A DNA stretch of 64,000 nt from Epiperipatus broadwayi. Lineage: Eukaryota; Onychophora; Udeonychophora; Euonychophora; Peripatidae. The translations under genes and the position numbers were made by a program. How positions within the stretch are numbered: the stretch's first letter is position 1; each line of letters opens with the position of its first letter. Where the stretch lies: assembly GCA_028023455.1 (NCBI GenBank), contig JAQFVV010000185.1, positions 186,001-250,000 on the forward strand, read 5' to 3'. Positions 45,835-59,943 of this stretch are shown here, in pieces. Below the pieces are notes generated by a model. The model made no database searches. It was not told the origin of the DNA and saw only the letters and a list, made by a program, of their open reading frames with translations.

Positions 45835-48380
45835 ATATGTAGTGAGAGAGAGAGAGAAAGATTTAAATATTTAGATTTATAATGGTTATGAAAGTCTTTG
45901 ATAGATAAAATGGTTCACAGACTATAAAAATAACTCAGATTGCAATGTTAAAAACCTCACACAATGTATACTGATGCAAAAAACTGTCATTTAACTGCTA
46001 ATTGTAATGAAATTATTCTAATTGAATTGATTTAATACAGATTCTATTGTAGTATATTTTCCAGTGTTTGTCTATTTTTTAGGATTGTGACTATTAAACT
46101 TTTGATAATATAGATCATAATTCATCATATTCCTTATACTTACTGTAATAATAATCCAATCTAGAATAATTATATCTAGGGTATTCTATATATATATAAG
46201 CAATCAATAAACATCACATTTTTAAAATTAGTTTTCAACTATAGCTTTTGTAAATGATCACCTCTAGATTGCAAATATCAATTCATGAATAGTAAATGTA
46301 AACATGGTTTCTTAATAAATAAATGTAATTCAGTATTTCTCACTGAAAAAACTTTCTAAATATGTCTGAGGTCTAGCTGGTGCCATTATCTGGTGGCTAT
46401 TGGTTTTTCATGATTATATAAAATCACTAGAATAAATTGATTTTAAAATGAATAATGCTATTAATAAATTTTTAATATAATAAAGAAAAAGACAGACTGG
46501 ATAATATTCAAACACTTTCTGAAATTTACTAGTGCCAATTTTGCCAGTGTCTTCTGTACTAGAGAAAGAACTAATAAAACAGGTTAATGTTATTAAAATT
46601 TTTATAGCATTTTTAAAATAAAATTATATCTTCAATTTTACTATGCATATTAATTAAAGAAATGGCTTTTATTTTTGATTTAAAATTCTAGTTAATATCT
46701 TAAAAATATTATTGAAGTATTACATTAAAATGTATTTTAATATATGGAAATTTTTTCTTTATTTAGAGGCAATTATTGTTTATGCTAACTCCAACAGATA
46801 ATAAACATTAGAATTTCAACTTGGTTTTCAGGCAAATATTAATAAGTCTCATATTGGGTTTACTAAAACATATCCATATTGTTAAATATTAGTGATGTGA
46901 CTAAAATTTAACACATGACAATCTTTGCTTAGCATAACAACAAAATAAACGTGAGCTTTGCAAGAAAAATAAGAATTTAAAGGCAGAAATTTATTGTTTG
47001 ATAAGAAAGTGTAAAAAAGATAAGTGGATTAAAACTACAAAAGAGATAAAATTACTTTCTGATTGTGTTATTTTAAATCTCTTTATTAATGCATTGAAAA
47101 ATAAAAAAACCATGGATTTAAAACCAATATTATCCTGTTAAATATATGATAGTAATGATATTTAAACCTTTGGAAGGAGTATTTTACCAACTTTGGGATT
47201 ATAATATAATAGGGATTCCAGAATTATAGAACAAAAGAAATAGGGGGCATTACAAACACAAATGTATGCATTACATTAAAATTTTTTTGCACTTTATAAG
47301 TCCAACTTTGCATAACTCTGGTTTACTAAATACTCATATTTACTAAATAGAGAATTATTTGTTCCTGAACAAACATTTTAACAATTAATTTGAAATAGTT
47401 GTATATAGTATAGTGTTTAATAGTATCTTCAATAGCCAAAAGTATAATGTATAATCATGAAAAAAAAAAAAACCAAAACGAAAATATTTTAAAAGTTTTA
47501 TGAAATAAAATAAATAGTTAATATCTTTTTGGCTAATGCTTTTTTTTCTATTTAAATAAATAATAAATGTATTAAAAATGAGATATTTTATAGACACATT
47601 TTTTTCAATATCAACTTTTATTTAAAAGTAAAAAAAATGTTAACTTGAAAATAATTTATGAAGTAAAATTAAAGTCTGTGTTAGCGTCACAGCTTTTGAG
47701 TAAAATATTTTATAAAAAAGTTCGGTTTTGATGTTTTATTGATTTAAGATACTTTCCATTTTTTTCATATTCCACAAATATATAAATTCAGAAATCAATC
47801 TGTAATTGCACAATGAAGAAAAAAAGTTAATAAACCATTAATAATGAAAGTTTTCAATCAAATCTATAGACATTTGCTATTGAAAAGGCAAAAATAACAT
47901 AATAAAATCTATTAAAATATTATAGTTTTTCTGATTCAAATTTGATAATTTGAATCAGCTATCAAAAAATTATGTAATTTTTCCTTAATATAAAACAAAC
48001 ATATTTAAAATATTAAAAATAAAAACTAATAGTTTTTGGCATAGTTATAATATCATTCGGAATAGTTTGTTTGCTATTGTTTTTAACCTAGCTTCTTATG
48101 TGTAAACCATATCTTATGTATATAATTATGATGTTTATAAGGATATTATATTATAAATTAAGATGCATAACAAATTAATGGTGATCCATGAACAGATCCA
48201 GAAATATATAACTCTGAACTCAATGATTGTTTTATGCTGCTAAATTGCATAGATTTTATTATATCTGATAAAGCTTAAAAACTTATTCAAAAGTATAAAA
48301 TATGACAACACAAGTTAGTAATTATGCAATGTTTTAAGTAGTATTATTTTCCACTCTTTTTCAGGTTTTGCTGGCCTATA
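45835..48380. other. AT-rich stretch without supported features
   Basis: A short (GA)n run at 45,846-45,860 and homopolymers only. Confidence 0.5.
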
Positions 48381-48382
48381 TG

Positions 48383-48478
48383 GACAGTGACAATATTCAC
48401 TTAGAAGTTGAACTCGCACCTTTAGATTCTTGAATATTGAATTTAAGGCAAATGCTCTACCAACTGTGCTATTCTGTC
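48383..48478 (-). repeat. tRNA-like sequence, SINE head or decayed tRNA
   Basis: The minus strand begins GACAG, which pairs with CTGTC at the other end. It contains a very good A box (TAGCACAGTTGGTAGAGCA, 48,453-48,471) and a B-box-like GAGTTCAACTTC. At 96 nt it is longer than a normal tRNA and the anticodon stem pairs poorly, so a functional tRNA gene is unlikely. Confidence 0.55.
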
Positions 48479-48479
48479 A

Positions 48480-51400
48480 ATATGAATCTTGGGTTCTCTT
48501 TGCATATAAACTGTACCTGTTCATGGCATTATTATATACACTTTGAACTATTCCAGAATAAACTAATTGATATTTTAATTTTTCTGTAAAAAAAATAATA
48601 AAAAAAAATATATTATTATTTTTTGCATTTTAAAACAATATTATGCATTTGGAAAACATCTTAAAGTTAATATATTTTCATAACAGATAATTAATGTAAA
48701 ACAAATAATATATTTAAAAACATAAAAATAAAATAATTTATTTTGAATACAAAGTGTTTATGGAAAGTATTATATGCAAAAATTTTTGCAAAAATCATTG
48801 AGAAATACAGTAAATAGATCTTGTTTCATGTTATTTTATGGCTGAGCAAACTTTTAAGGATATATTAAACTAGTCAGCTATTGCATTTGACACACATTCT
48901 GCAAGCTTTATCACTATCATTATAAGTATATAGATGATACAAAGAAATACAATATTTCAATATCTCACATAATGTCAGATTGCAATGATTAAAAAAAAGA
49001 CCATTTCTGACTGAATAACTTTAATTTATCTGATAACTTTTCATCAGCATTGCAAAATAGTTTCAATTTTTTTAAGACCTTTTCTAGCATAGCAGATTTA
49101 CATCAATCACAAGGTTCTGTAGTAGCACAGTCATCCAAGGAAGTATATTGGCATAAAAATATCAATGATCTTTCTTCACTTCTTATAACATGCCAATCTA
49201 TTAATTCATCATAAATTTTATGAGCAATCAAAACTATTATTTTCATATTAAAAATAAAACCTTACTTAGATGAGTACAATCATAAAATAGCATGAAAATA
49301 GTGATGGGAAAGATCTACATACAATTTTTTTAAGTAAAGATTTTTGCATTTTTTTGACTATCTCAAATTATTTTCTTGCTTTATGGATTTAAAATCTTTT
49401 ATGCACATCTTTTGTATTTTAATTTAATATTATAGAATTGTGTTTGGTTTCATTGGATAGTTACAGTCAATATCAACTTTCCTTTTTTCTAAGTGTATAT
49501 TTTTATATTTATGAGATTTATGTCAAATGTAAATATTTTCCCCACATTGTAGATTGAAATATTTGTTAAGCATTTATTTATTTTATAATTCAGTTTATTA
49601 TAAACTTGTTTCTGCTCTCAGAGAATGCTGTCAATAATGGCCTACTTACAATTTCTTTAAATGAATGTTTTTTCATCACTGCTAAGTTATTTCTGAAAAT
49701 TTTTTTTCTAACTAGATTACAAAACAAAGAATCATTATCTGTTTGAAAAAAAAAACATATTGATTTCAGATTTGTTTTCCAATATATATTTATATTTATT
49801 AGTATTTAATATATTCAAATTAATGTCTATAAGCAGATCTTCTAAAAAAATTATTGGCTTATCAATATATCAAAAATATGTTTAAGTATTACTATCAATG
49901 TTGTTATGGATATAAATAATGTTATAGAAATCATATTAAATTATTGATAATATTGCCTTATAAAATGTATTATTAAACTTACCCAAAATGTCTGCCCAGA
50001 TGCATTTTACAAATACAACATTTTTAAACATGTGTATCAAAATGTTATTATTTTCATCATGATTCACATGCACATCAATTTAATGTTAAAAGAACTACAC
50101 ATAAAAAGATATAATACTACTACTAATAAGGATAAATTATTTGAGAATAGTATTAGTATAACAGTAACTTTATAATTGTATATACTGTATATGATTTAAA
50201 ATTACTCTGAATAATAATAGAAAGTTTTAATATTGTTATTTAAGTATATGTGTGTGCTTGCACAAATTATTTTAATTCTTGAATGAATTTTTAACTTTAA
50301 ATTACTTAAAAAAATTTAATATTATTATTGATAATAAAATATTAAATATAATGAGTTGTTGAAAAATAATGTAAACCATTTATTTTATATTTATAACAAA
50401 TATTTGTCTATAAAATGATAATATGTATTCGAATTTTATTAATTCATGTAAGTATGTGCTTAAATATTTTAAATATATTATTTCACAATATTAAAGTGGT
50501 CATTCTATGAATGGGTACTATAAAATTTTGAAGCTCTCAAATATCACCTACTGATTTATCATCTCGTAACAACTATAATAAAACTTTTCCATAAAAAGTC
50601 AAAAGAGGAGAGAATTTTGAATGAATTATGATGGTCTTATTGATCATATGACACAACCCTATAAATAGAACTACAATTGTTGAGTTTTTCTTGTTAACTG
50701 ATTGCAAGTGCACCATATTGTACTTAGATTTAAAATTAACCACATTGGCATCTTGCTACACTATGACAATGGAGTACAAAAACTTAATAAACATTTGCTT
50801 TAATAAGAAATGTTCCTTAAAGCTGTTCTAAATAGAAAACTAAACATCTAATGAAGTCTATCATCTTGTAATAGTGTTTTAAAGGAAATAAAATTATAAA
50901 AAATGAATTTAGATAAGAAAAACTAAGATTATATAAAAACACTAATGCTATTCACTTATCTCCAATATTTGACTGATAAAGTTTCCTGAATCAACCAGTG
51001 TATTGAACAATTATTCATTAAATACAAACTTTAACCACTGAATTTTATCTTCACTTATGTATTAGATATTCATCATTTTAAAAATGAATTTAAATTGGTA
51101 AATTTTATCTTCACCTTGACAAACATATATATCTTATACTCATCATTAAATACAAAATTTAACTACCGAATTTCTATTTTACATGGATAAATATTTAACT
51201 TTAGATAATTGTTGTTAAAAATGAAATATGAATTCATAGATTGCATCTTCATGAATATTTTAAGAAAACTAATTTATTAATGCTATCCATTTAGAGATTA
51301 ATAACTATGTTTTATATCTAGGAGATAAAATGATTAATTGTGATTTTGAAATAATTTAAATTTACTTGTATTGGATATTACATAAAAGGCTCATACTCTG

Positions 51401-54330
51401 TTACCAATTACTCATTATATAGATTAAATTATGTCTCTCCCATCTATTATGATTTTTACAACCTAAAACTTTAAAGGATTTTATTGCTTTCAAATATTTT
51501 TAAAGAATGCACCAGAATAAATATTCTGAACTTTTTTAAAAGACTGAATTTATTTTAAATTATGAGAAATATATTATATTTCTCAATGTATTTAATCATT
51601 ACAATATATGTATTTACCTTGGTCAGTGAAAGTTCTCATGAGAAAAAAAATATAATGAAAGAAACACAGGCAATATATTAAATTTATGATTACCATTTAG
51701 TATAAATGTATGTAGTAATTGATTGTTTATACTTTAGAGATTGGTTGTAATATTTAAAGATAATTAGTAATTATTTATGGTTAACGTATAATAATTGACA
51801 TTTGTATGTTTTATTGATTTATGGAATTAATTTGATGTTTCTCTAATTAAAGATATCTAAAACATATAAATAGTCAAAATAAGTCATAGATAGTTGAGCT
51901 ATTTTACAAGATGTTACCCTTCTTATTTATTTACATAGGTACTCTCAAGAATTAATAAAGACTCTATTGTATATTTAATTATAGTTATAACATTGATATT
52001 AGTATAAATATTATTATTCACTTGAGTGAAGCTTCTGTCTTGTTTTATTTATAAAATGGGCTTAATAAGACTTTTATGGAATGCCACCAGTACCTTTTTT
52101 GAGATCAACAATGCTTTAAGAAGGATATTGTATGTTGGGTTAATATTTTTCTTGTTCATGAAGTAACTAAGATTATAAGTGAGATAATTAATTGTTTATA
52201 ATTAAATCTTTTAAATAGTGATTAACAACTTTTTCCAATAATTTTTTTTTTATATCATGTCAAGATACACCACACATTTAGTTACAAATAAAGTAATGAA
52301 TCATTTTTAAAATTAAAACATCATAAGAATATTAATGGTCAATCATTGTGAAGAACATTACTGTTATTGTGTTCATTTAAATATTTTTTATTATTCATAT
52401 TGTTAATAAATTAAAGAATTTTGTTAATTATATGGTTTTTGTCATTAATTAATCATATCATCTTCTAACCTTATATCGTCACATGATTTTATAATTATTA
52501 TGATTATTTAGAAATATACTGCTTCATATGAAAAAGTTGTTTATCATTTTATGTACTAAAACCATTTTCATCTTAATATTTAATTGTATAAATGAATTAA
52601 ATACAACAAAATGCTCTTTTCTATTTAATCATATCAATGATAATAATTTATAATGTTAAAGAGTTAAAATTGTAAGAATAGTATTTATTATATTTCAATA
52701 ATAGAACTCTGAGATAATTTTAATTGAAATTATGTAATATGCTAGCACAAAAAAAACTTGCTAACGATACACATTCAAATGTGTTCTATACACTTATATT
52801 CTAAAACATAATAGAATCCTGAGATATTAGTCTTATTAGAGATAAATACACATTTATAGAGTGTTTTTGTAAAATATTTATTTATTTATTATAAAGAGTT
52901 TTGTAAAGTAATGATTTAAGTGCTTTTATAAGGTGAATCACATGAGTGACCAATCAGTGATTGGTATGGAAGTCAGCAATTATCTCCCAATCGTCCATTT
53001 TTGTTATATTACAAAGTATATAAATATATATACATAAACATTTTTTTTTATGTTTATATTACATTTTCTGTTTTTTTTTTGATTTTTTATAAAAAAGTTA
53101 AATTTATTGGCTGGCTTATTTTTTTTTTTTTTAAAATGTATTATTTTGATGTAGTTTGGTATATGCATAGTCTCCAAACTTTGATTATGCTAATGTATCA
53201 TATGTATGTAATTTATCATAGAAGAAAAAAAAATCAAAATTTATCTACAGTATTTTTCCTGTATCCATGATAATTGGTTCTAATTCTTGACTTGTATATT
53301 GAATTTTATAATTAATAGTAAATCACATGTAATATATATTTTAGACACCTGCACACAGAAATACTTTTCACTACAAAACATACCTATGATATAATTTTAT
53401 TAAAAATGTAACCATTATGACATCAACAAAAATAATTAGTAAAAAAAAATTGGTAAAGTAATTTTATTTATAAAAAGTTAATACTATATCTTTTATTTTT
53501 TTTTAAAAAAAAAAAACTTTTACTTTTTTAAAAAAAAAAGATAATTACTTATTTTAAAGTTTTAATAGATGAAATAAGAGAAGTTAAGAAAATAAAATTC
53601 TCTAAAAACTAAATATTTTCTCCTATTTCTTTTAAAAAGAAGTGCACTGTATTGCAAATTCTTTTTTATTTATTCTTTTTAAAATAATATGAAAAAGATA
53701 AAAAATATTAAATTAAAAAATTTAAGTTATTTTATTGAAAAAGATTATATCAGCTGTTTGCTTGTGACTTTTTGTCTTTTGCCCAACAGTTACATTCTGA
53801 ATTAAAAATTTTAAATTTTTATATTAATTTCTTTCATTGTTATTTTTTGAATAATTTTTTTGGCAAATCGTGAATAACTGAAATTATGGATGTGGAAGAA
53901 CTATTATACATAAATGCCACTCCCTCGTATTTTTTTTGTTGCTAATTAAGATAAAAAATGAAGTTAAATATCGAATGATCGAGAGGGTCCACATTTTTAT
54001 AAGAATAATAGTGATAAAATTTAATTAGATTCTGAACACAATAGAGTCCATATTTTTATTTATTGATATATACGCTATTATGTACATATCTATATTTTTT
54101 AAACTTATTATCACCACGTTAACAAACTTTTTAACAACCGCAAAAAAAATCTCCTACATTTTTTAAAGCAATATTTATGTAAAAGTTTATTTTCTATAAA
54201 AACAAATTAAAAAATACATATTAAATAAATCAAAACCTTAGAATACTTAAAAACTTTATTTAAACTTCTAAATTGTATGTTAATAAAATTTATAAATATT
54301 AAATTCCCTGCTCAGAAATTTTTAAGAAAT
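48480..54330. other. long AT-rich stretch without supported features
   Basis: Nearly 6 kb of A/T-rich DNA with homopolymers. The minus or plus ORFs here (for example 53,001-53,270, which is F/Y/I/K-rich) reflect base composition. No exon, RNA gene or element was recognised. Confidence 0.5.
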
Positions 54331-54331
54331 T

Positions 54332-54405
54332 TGAGCTCCAGAATCTACCCTGGGATCTCTCAATTCCTTAGTCCAATGCTCCACCAATGCCAAACTAAGA
54401 AGGGT
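54332..54405 (-). repeat. tRNA-like SINE remnant
   Basis: Minus strand GTTTGGCATTGGTGGAGCA (A box, 54,377-54,395) then CCAGGGTAGATTC (B box, 54,341-54,353), spaced as in a tRNA. A tail and target-site duplication were not identified. Confidence 0.5.
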
Positions 54406-54409
54406 GGTT

Positions 54410-55900
54410 ATATAACAAATAATAACAAACAGCTTTTGCAATAATTTTAGATTTATAATAAAATTAAAAAAAAAAAATCCAGTAATGCTGAAAAAGTAAA
54501 TTTTTGGATTATTTCATGAAATGTAATCAAATACTTTTAAGAACTACCATTTTCAATACTGAATTTTTTGGAATTGTAATAGATTGATTTTAAATGAAAA
54601 AAAGTATATATTTTTGCTTTTTAATAATTTGATATTATCTAATAATGATTACTATAAATGTTACTAATTTGAAACCATTGTTGGTATAAAAAATGTTATT
54701 AAGTAATATAAGTAACCTTTTTTTTAATGAAAAATTTACATTCAAGATGTAGAGAAGCTTCTATTTAAAACAAATTATAAGTCAACTACTTACTTTATAG
54801 GATAATATTTTGAAAAAAGTTCAAGTATATAATTAAGTGGTAAAAGTATACTAATGTTAATATTTTAAAAAGTGTGTCCTTTATCAAATTAGCAATGTTA
54901 AGCTTATTATTTCAAGCCCTATCCAAGTTGATAGCAACAATTTATTAATTAATAAAAAACATTATCAAAATGTAGGGCTTAAGTGAAAAAGACACTTTTA
55001 GTATAAAAATAATTTTCAAAAAGGGTGAAAAACCATTATAAAAACAATAAATTTTTTATAGTTGTAAAATGTAATTTAATAGGATTCCAATGCAAACAAC
55101 TTTACTAATAAAAATAAAATCTTATGTAAGCATTTGGCAAAATCTCATCTGCACAGAGCATCTAGAATAAAATATAGAAGAGAATAAATTAATACTTTTA
55201 AAACTCTGCAGATGACAATTTTGCCTCTGATAGAGCTAATTAAATTGAATATCTTAAAATGATAACCTCACTGTTAATTTATTTATTTATCATTAAAAGC
55301 TTATTGAAAGTAGCATTTATAATTACACAAATCTTCTAAAATAAAAAAAAAGCAATGGGCAAAAAATCGATTATGATTCAAAAAAATTTAATTTAGTAAC
55401 TTTTGGGAAAGTAAGACATTCATAATAAAGTTTAGTTTTAGAATATTTTATTATTCTATAAAGAACATCAATGAAGAGTTGAAGAATAATTCAAGATAAG
55501 ACCAAAAATAAGAAAGATAAATAGTTTGAAATTAATACTATAATATTTTTCAGAAAAAATGTTGAAGGTATAACCTACTGTAAAACATCAAAATATCTGA
55601 GTAAAAATTCCATCTGGTGAAGGTAGTTTTATTAGTTGAATAATATATGTTGTCTGCCTCACATCCTACATTGTTCTCAATAGCTGCACACAGAGCTTCT
55701 ATTGAAAATAAGCATAGAAATAGTACTGAGAAAATACTTAAGAAAACATATAGAATAAATATTTAGACAGCATGAACATTAATAGAGATTTGAATTTATC
55801 TGACTTAATAATAGAAATACTGAAAATATCTTAAATCATGATATTAACATATTAAATTTTAATTATATTCTATTGTATAAATATAAAAAATACCTTTCTG
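54410..55900. other. AT-rich stretch without supported features
   Basis: A short inverted pair, AAGCCCTATC near 54,914 and TGTAGGGCTT near 54,972, may be a small hairpin element. Otherwise nothing is seen. Confidence 0.4.
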
Positions 55901-55902
55901 CA

Positions 55903-56010
55903 CTTATTGATTACTCTGGCTTGCACTGAGTGGCACTACTGTATGGAGAGTTTTGCTTCTGTTTAAACAGATTGTGTAAGCATAAAAAAATGATGATCAT
56001 ATGATATTTA
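55903..56010. repeat. rearranged relative of the 169-bp repeat
   Basis: TTGATTACTCTGGCTTGCAC then GAGTGGCACTACTGTATGG match the end of the 38.5-kb units. The adjoining GTAAGCATAAAAAAATGATG then ATCATATGATATTT is the reverse complement of a segment lying upstream in those units. The order and orientation are therefore changed. Confidence 0.75.
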
Positions 56011-56886
56011 GTGGTTTAATATTAAAAAATGTAAGAAATTTTATATAAATGATGACAGCAATACTAAAGAAAAATGCAAAACAAAGAGTAGTTTGAACCT
56101 TTACATATATTTCATACTTTCTAAAAATATCAAAAAGAAATTAATAATTCAATAAGTTATGAATATACATATAAAAATAATTATTGATGTATTAAAAACA
56201 TGTAGATAAAATAAAAACTGAGAAAGAATAGCAGATAAGAGAGATAAAAAAATATTTTAAATCAAAAGTTTAATATATGAAAAAAGTTCAGCAATTAATA
56301 AATTTGTATTTACTCCTTTTTGTTGTATTTGATCTAACAGTGATAATATTTAACTATTAAAGTAATCACAATATTTTTAATAAATTGATATATTAGAGAA
56401 GATAGTTCTATATTAAACAATAAAGTAAAGCAACAACAACAAAAAAGTGTTTACAAATGAATGCAAACATATAATACATGGTTTCTCATTAACTGTTTTC
56501 TTTCACTATATTTCCCTCATGAATCAATTGCAGAACTTTATTTCTTTAAAAGAAGAACTTTATTATGCAATTATAACATATGTTACCATTTTAATAGTCT
56601 GAGTTTAAATCCAGAACAATTAAATTTGAAAAAAAAATCAAGTGCTTATGAATTATTTATATAGCCAATGCATATCCAATTCAATCAACCCTAACACATT
56701 AGTCAGTAAATGTGAATTTAGATATTATTAGATAAAAGTTAAAATAAAAATGAAAAACTGCTCACTATCTGGAAATGGCAAGTTTGGTGGGCATCAACTT
56801 CTACTTTACTTTTACAAGGGACTGTTAAAAAGGCCTTTATTTTATAATGAATTTTTAAAAGGTGTTTTACCTTACTCTTATTAATA

Positions 56887-56960
56887 TTGAATCAATTCTG
56901 AGACTTCTTCATCCCCAGTCAGGTATCTACCAACTACACCAAACAGCACAGGGCTATCTT
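56887..56960 (-). repeat. tRNA-like SINE remnant
   Basis: Minus strand GTTTGGTGTAGTTGGTAGA (A box, 56,925-56,943) and CAGAATTGATTCA (B box, 56,888-56,900). It resembles the 54.3-kb copy. The 64-codon minus ORF overlapping it is not a gene. Confidence 0.5.
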
Positions 56961-57856
56961 GGTTAAATGATGAAACATGAAGACAATAATCAATAATATC
57001 AATAACTGAATGTATTAAATAAAAAAAATGTTTAAAATCTCCAAATATGGCAAAAGTGTAGATATGTTGGCACAATAAAATAGTTGAAAAACAAAACTAA
57101 TGAAACACTGATTATACTGTTCAACTTTTGTTTCTGAACAAACTTCATTTAGTAAAAATGAAGTGTAAAAAGTATAATAACATGCATAATTTAAAGTTTT
57201 TATTGGCTAATTATAAAGATAAATTATTATTTAAATTTATATACCTTATTAAAAAACAAATCTCATAATTCCAATATATCATCCCATATTTGTAAATTTT
57301 TGGAATTATGTTTCAAATCTGCAACTGTGATAAAATAATGTAGCATTGAGTTTAATGTAAACACACATTCTGAATTAAGATTAATAAAGCAGCAATAGAC
57401 TATAAAATCACATAATATTTGAAATGAGAATGAATGATTTAGGAAAAGAGTAATAAAGCAATGGTTATATTAGTTTATGTGTGACATTAAAATGATCTAC
57501 AATAATTAATAAAACTTTAGTTTAAAGCTAAGATGTGTGGGTGCACATATACTATTTATTCTGTATTTATTTTATCTGCTTTTAAAATTTAAAGCAGTAC
57601 TAAATTTTTAATGGTTTACGTAAAGTTATTATTTTAATTTAAGAATAAAATGATTATATATTATGATGACAAATAAGTAAATAAACATAATAAAAATAAT
57701 ATATTGTAATATTTATAATCTAAATATTTATTGACATATAATATTTTTTTAAATTTTAATTTTAAATATTGGTTAAAATATTATCTGAAGTTTAAATAGT
57801 TTTATTACAAAAATTACTATAGTTTCTTCATAAAAATCTTATTCTTGCACACAGAT

Positions 57857-57876
57857 CTGTGTGTGTGTGTGTGTGC
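57857..57876. repeat. (GT)n microsatellite
   Basis: About ten GT repeats in otherwise AT-rich DNA. The 57-58.8 kb surroundings hold no supported gene. Confidence 0.9.
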
Positions 57877-58863
57877 ATGTCTAAATTATGGAAATCCTGA
57901 TGTCAAAGATAAAAGAATTTAATAAATTTGAGTGAAATAATTATGTTGTTAAAGTAGTGATGATCTAATTTATGACATTAATAGACACTTATAAATAGGA
58001 TGGCAATAAATAAATCTCTCTTTTGACCTTGCTTATATTCTTAATCCCAATTGTGCATAGATATAAAATGCCATATGATTATTATTATTTCAATATGCAG
58101 GGTTAGGAAGAATTTGATCAAAGCATTTGTCTTGGGAAAATGGCTCTTCTGGAATTGTCAAAATGAATAAATAAGATGTAAAATTTTGTAACAAATAAGA
58201 ATGCACAAATTAATGAAATTGAAATGTTTTTTTTAAAACATCAAATCTGTTAAATTGCATGACAAAATGCTGTTAATTTTACTGCATAAATTACTGGATA
58301 AAAATATTTTGGATATAGTCTATTGTATAGACATCTGCCAAATGAAGTAAAGTTATTGCATCATTTTTTGGATTTCGATAGATTAGATGCACTGAAGTAT
58401 TAGGATAATATATTTGCATCATCAGAAAATCTTAAAATAGACAAAGCATCAAAGGTTTATCTTTGTAAAAAGTCAAGGATTTTTAAAGAACTTTAGTTTA
58501 TGGGATATACAGTAAAATAAAATCCTCATAATAACTAATACAAGGATGGGGAATCAGACTTGGAAATGTATGCATTTTGATATTGAAATTTTGATTACAT
58601 TTAATATTATTACATTATTTATGTATGATCATGCCTGTTGTTAGAGCAAGATTGTTTTGTAAAATATTTTATGGTTAAGTTGAATACTTATAATTATATT
58701 TTATATATAGTGTCATATTTTATTGATCTTTATAGTAATTTCAGTCTATTTTGCATTGTAAATAAGGTTAAATATTTTAAAGGTATAATTCTAAAGAGTA
58801 AAGTTCCTCATTATCCTATATTACTTTAAAAGCATTGATGTAATTCTGTATGAATATATGCTT

Positions 58864-58865
<2 letters not shown>

Positions 58866-58953
<88 letters not shown>
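58866..58953. repeat. (TA)n microsatellite, about 88 bp
   Basis: Uninterrupted alternating TA, the second such tract in the window. Confidence 0.97.
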
Positions 58954-58955
<2 letters not shown>

Positions 58956-59519
58956 TTGGGCTCGATGTTTATCAAGCCCTATTTAAATGTTCAATTGTTG
59001 TATACAATTTTAAATTTTAAGTAATAATAAGTATTGAATATTAGATAGGTGTATTATATCAATGGTATGTTATCATAATTGCTAAATTATATTATAAAAG
59101 TAAGTACATTTCATCAAAAAATCCTCTGAGAGTAATAAAGAATTGTGCTCTTCAAGATGTGCGCTAGGTCCTCTGCCAGATTGTGTATGAGACTTTTTAT
59201 ATGCAGTCTGTCAGATGGACTAATTTCAATAGTATCAGAATAATAATTTATTAATGTTATGATTAACTTAAAAATATAGAAATATTTGGTATTTTATTAC
59301 TATTAAATAATAGTCAAAAGACTTAAAATTATAGTTATTCTAAATTAATCTTTATAATTATTTATCAAATATATTTTATTGCAATTTAAAATAGTTTTGA
59401 ATAGCTTAATTAGTTATCATTTATGCTTATTGTTGAAAAATTATTAATTGTATATTAATGAATGCACATACAACAATTTAATTGGTCTGTTAATTTTTAC
59501 AATCTTTTTTTCTGATAAA

Positions 59520-59943
59520 AGTTTATAAATAGACCAACATAAATTTTTATAGGAGAGAACAGAGAGGGGAGAAAACTGAACTGAAGAAAAGATAAAAACT
59601 GGAGAGAATAAAGAACTGGGAAGCTGAAAAATATTAAAAGTAAAATTGGATTTAAATTGAATTAAAAATAAAATTGAATTGAATTAGTAACTTGTAACTA
59701 ATGAAGTAGGAACTCCATTTGATCTATACCCATGAAACACATCACAACTGTCAATTGAGAATCATCAAAAGTTTATGTTTAAAACTGGTAGTCATATTGG
59801 AGAAAAAGCCTGCCAAAATGGATTTCAAATTTAAACTAACACAGAAGTTTGTAAGCATGAAATTTTACTCTTTATTTGATAAAGTTTTAACTATTATATT
59901 TACAGTGTGCATTATAAAAGTACTTATAACTTATTTGGGATAA
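59520..59943 (+). other. TATA-like string, purine-rich leader and small ORF
   Basis: TTATAAATAGACC near 59,523 is followed by about 90 bp of strongly purine-biased sequence (GAGAGAACAGAGAGGGG) and then a 74-codon ORF (59,719-59,943). The ORF is Lys-rich with a hydrophobic C-terminal stretch that could be one membrane segment. No family is recognised. It may be an LTR fragment, a short non-coding transcript start, or chance. Confidence 0.2.

Noticed and set aside
48383-48478. Functional tRNA gene
   Set aside because: Good A box, but the length is abnormal, the anticodon arm pairs poorly and the T-loop is weak. Kept as a tRNA-like repeat.
53001-53270. 89-codon Phe/Tyr-rich ORF
   Set aside because: Composition matches T-rich homopolymer sequence and there is no family resemblance.
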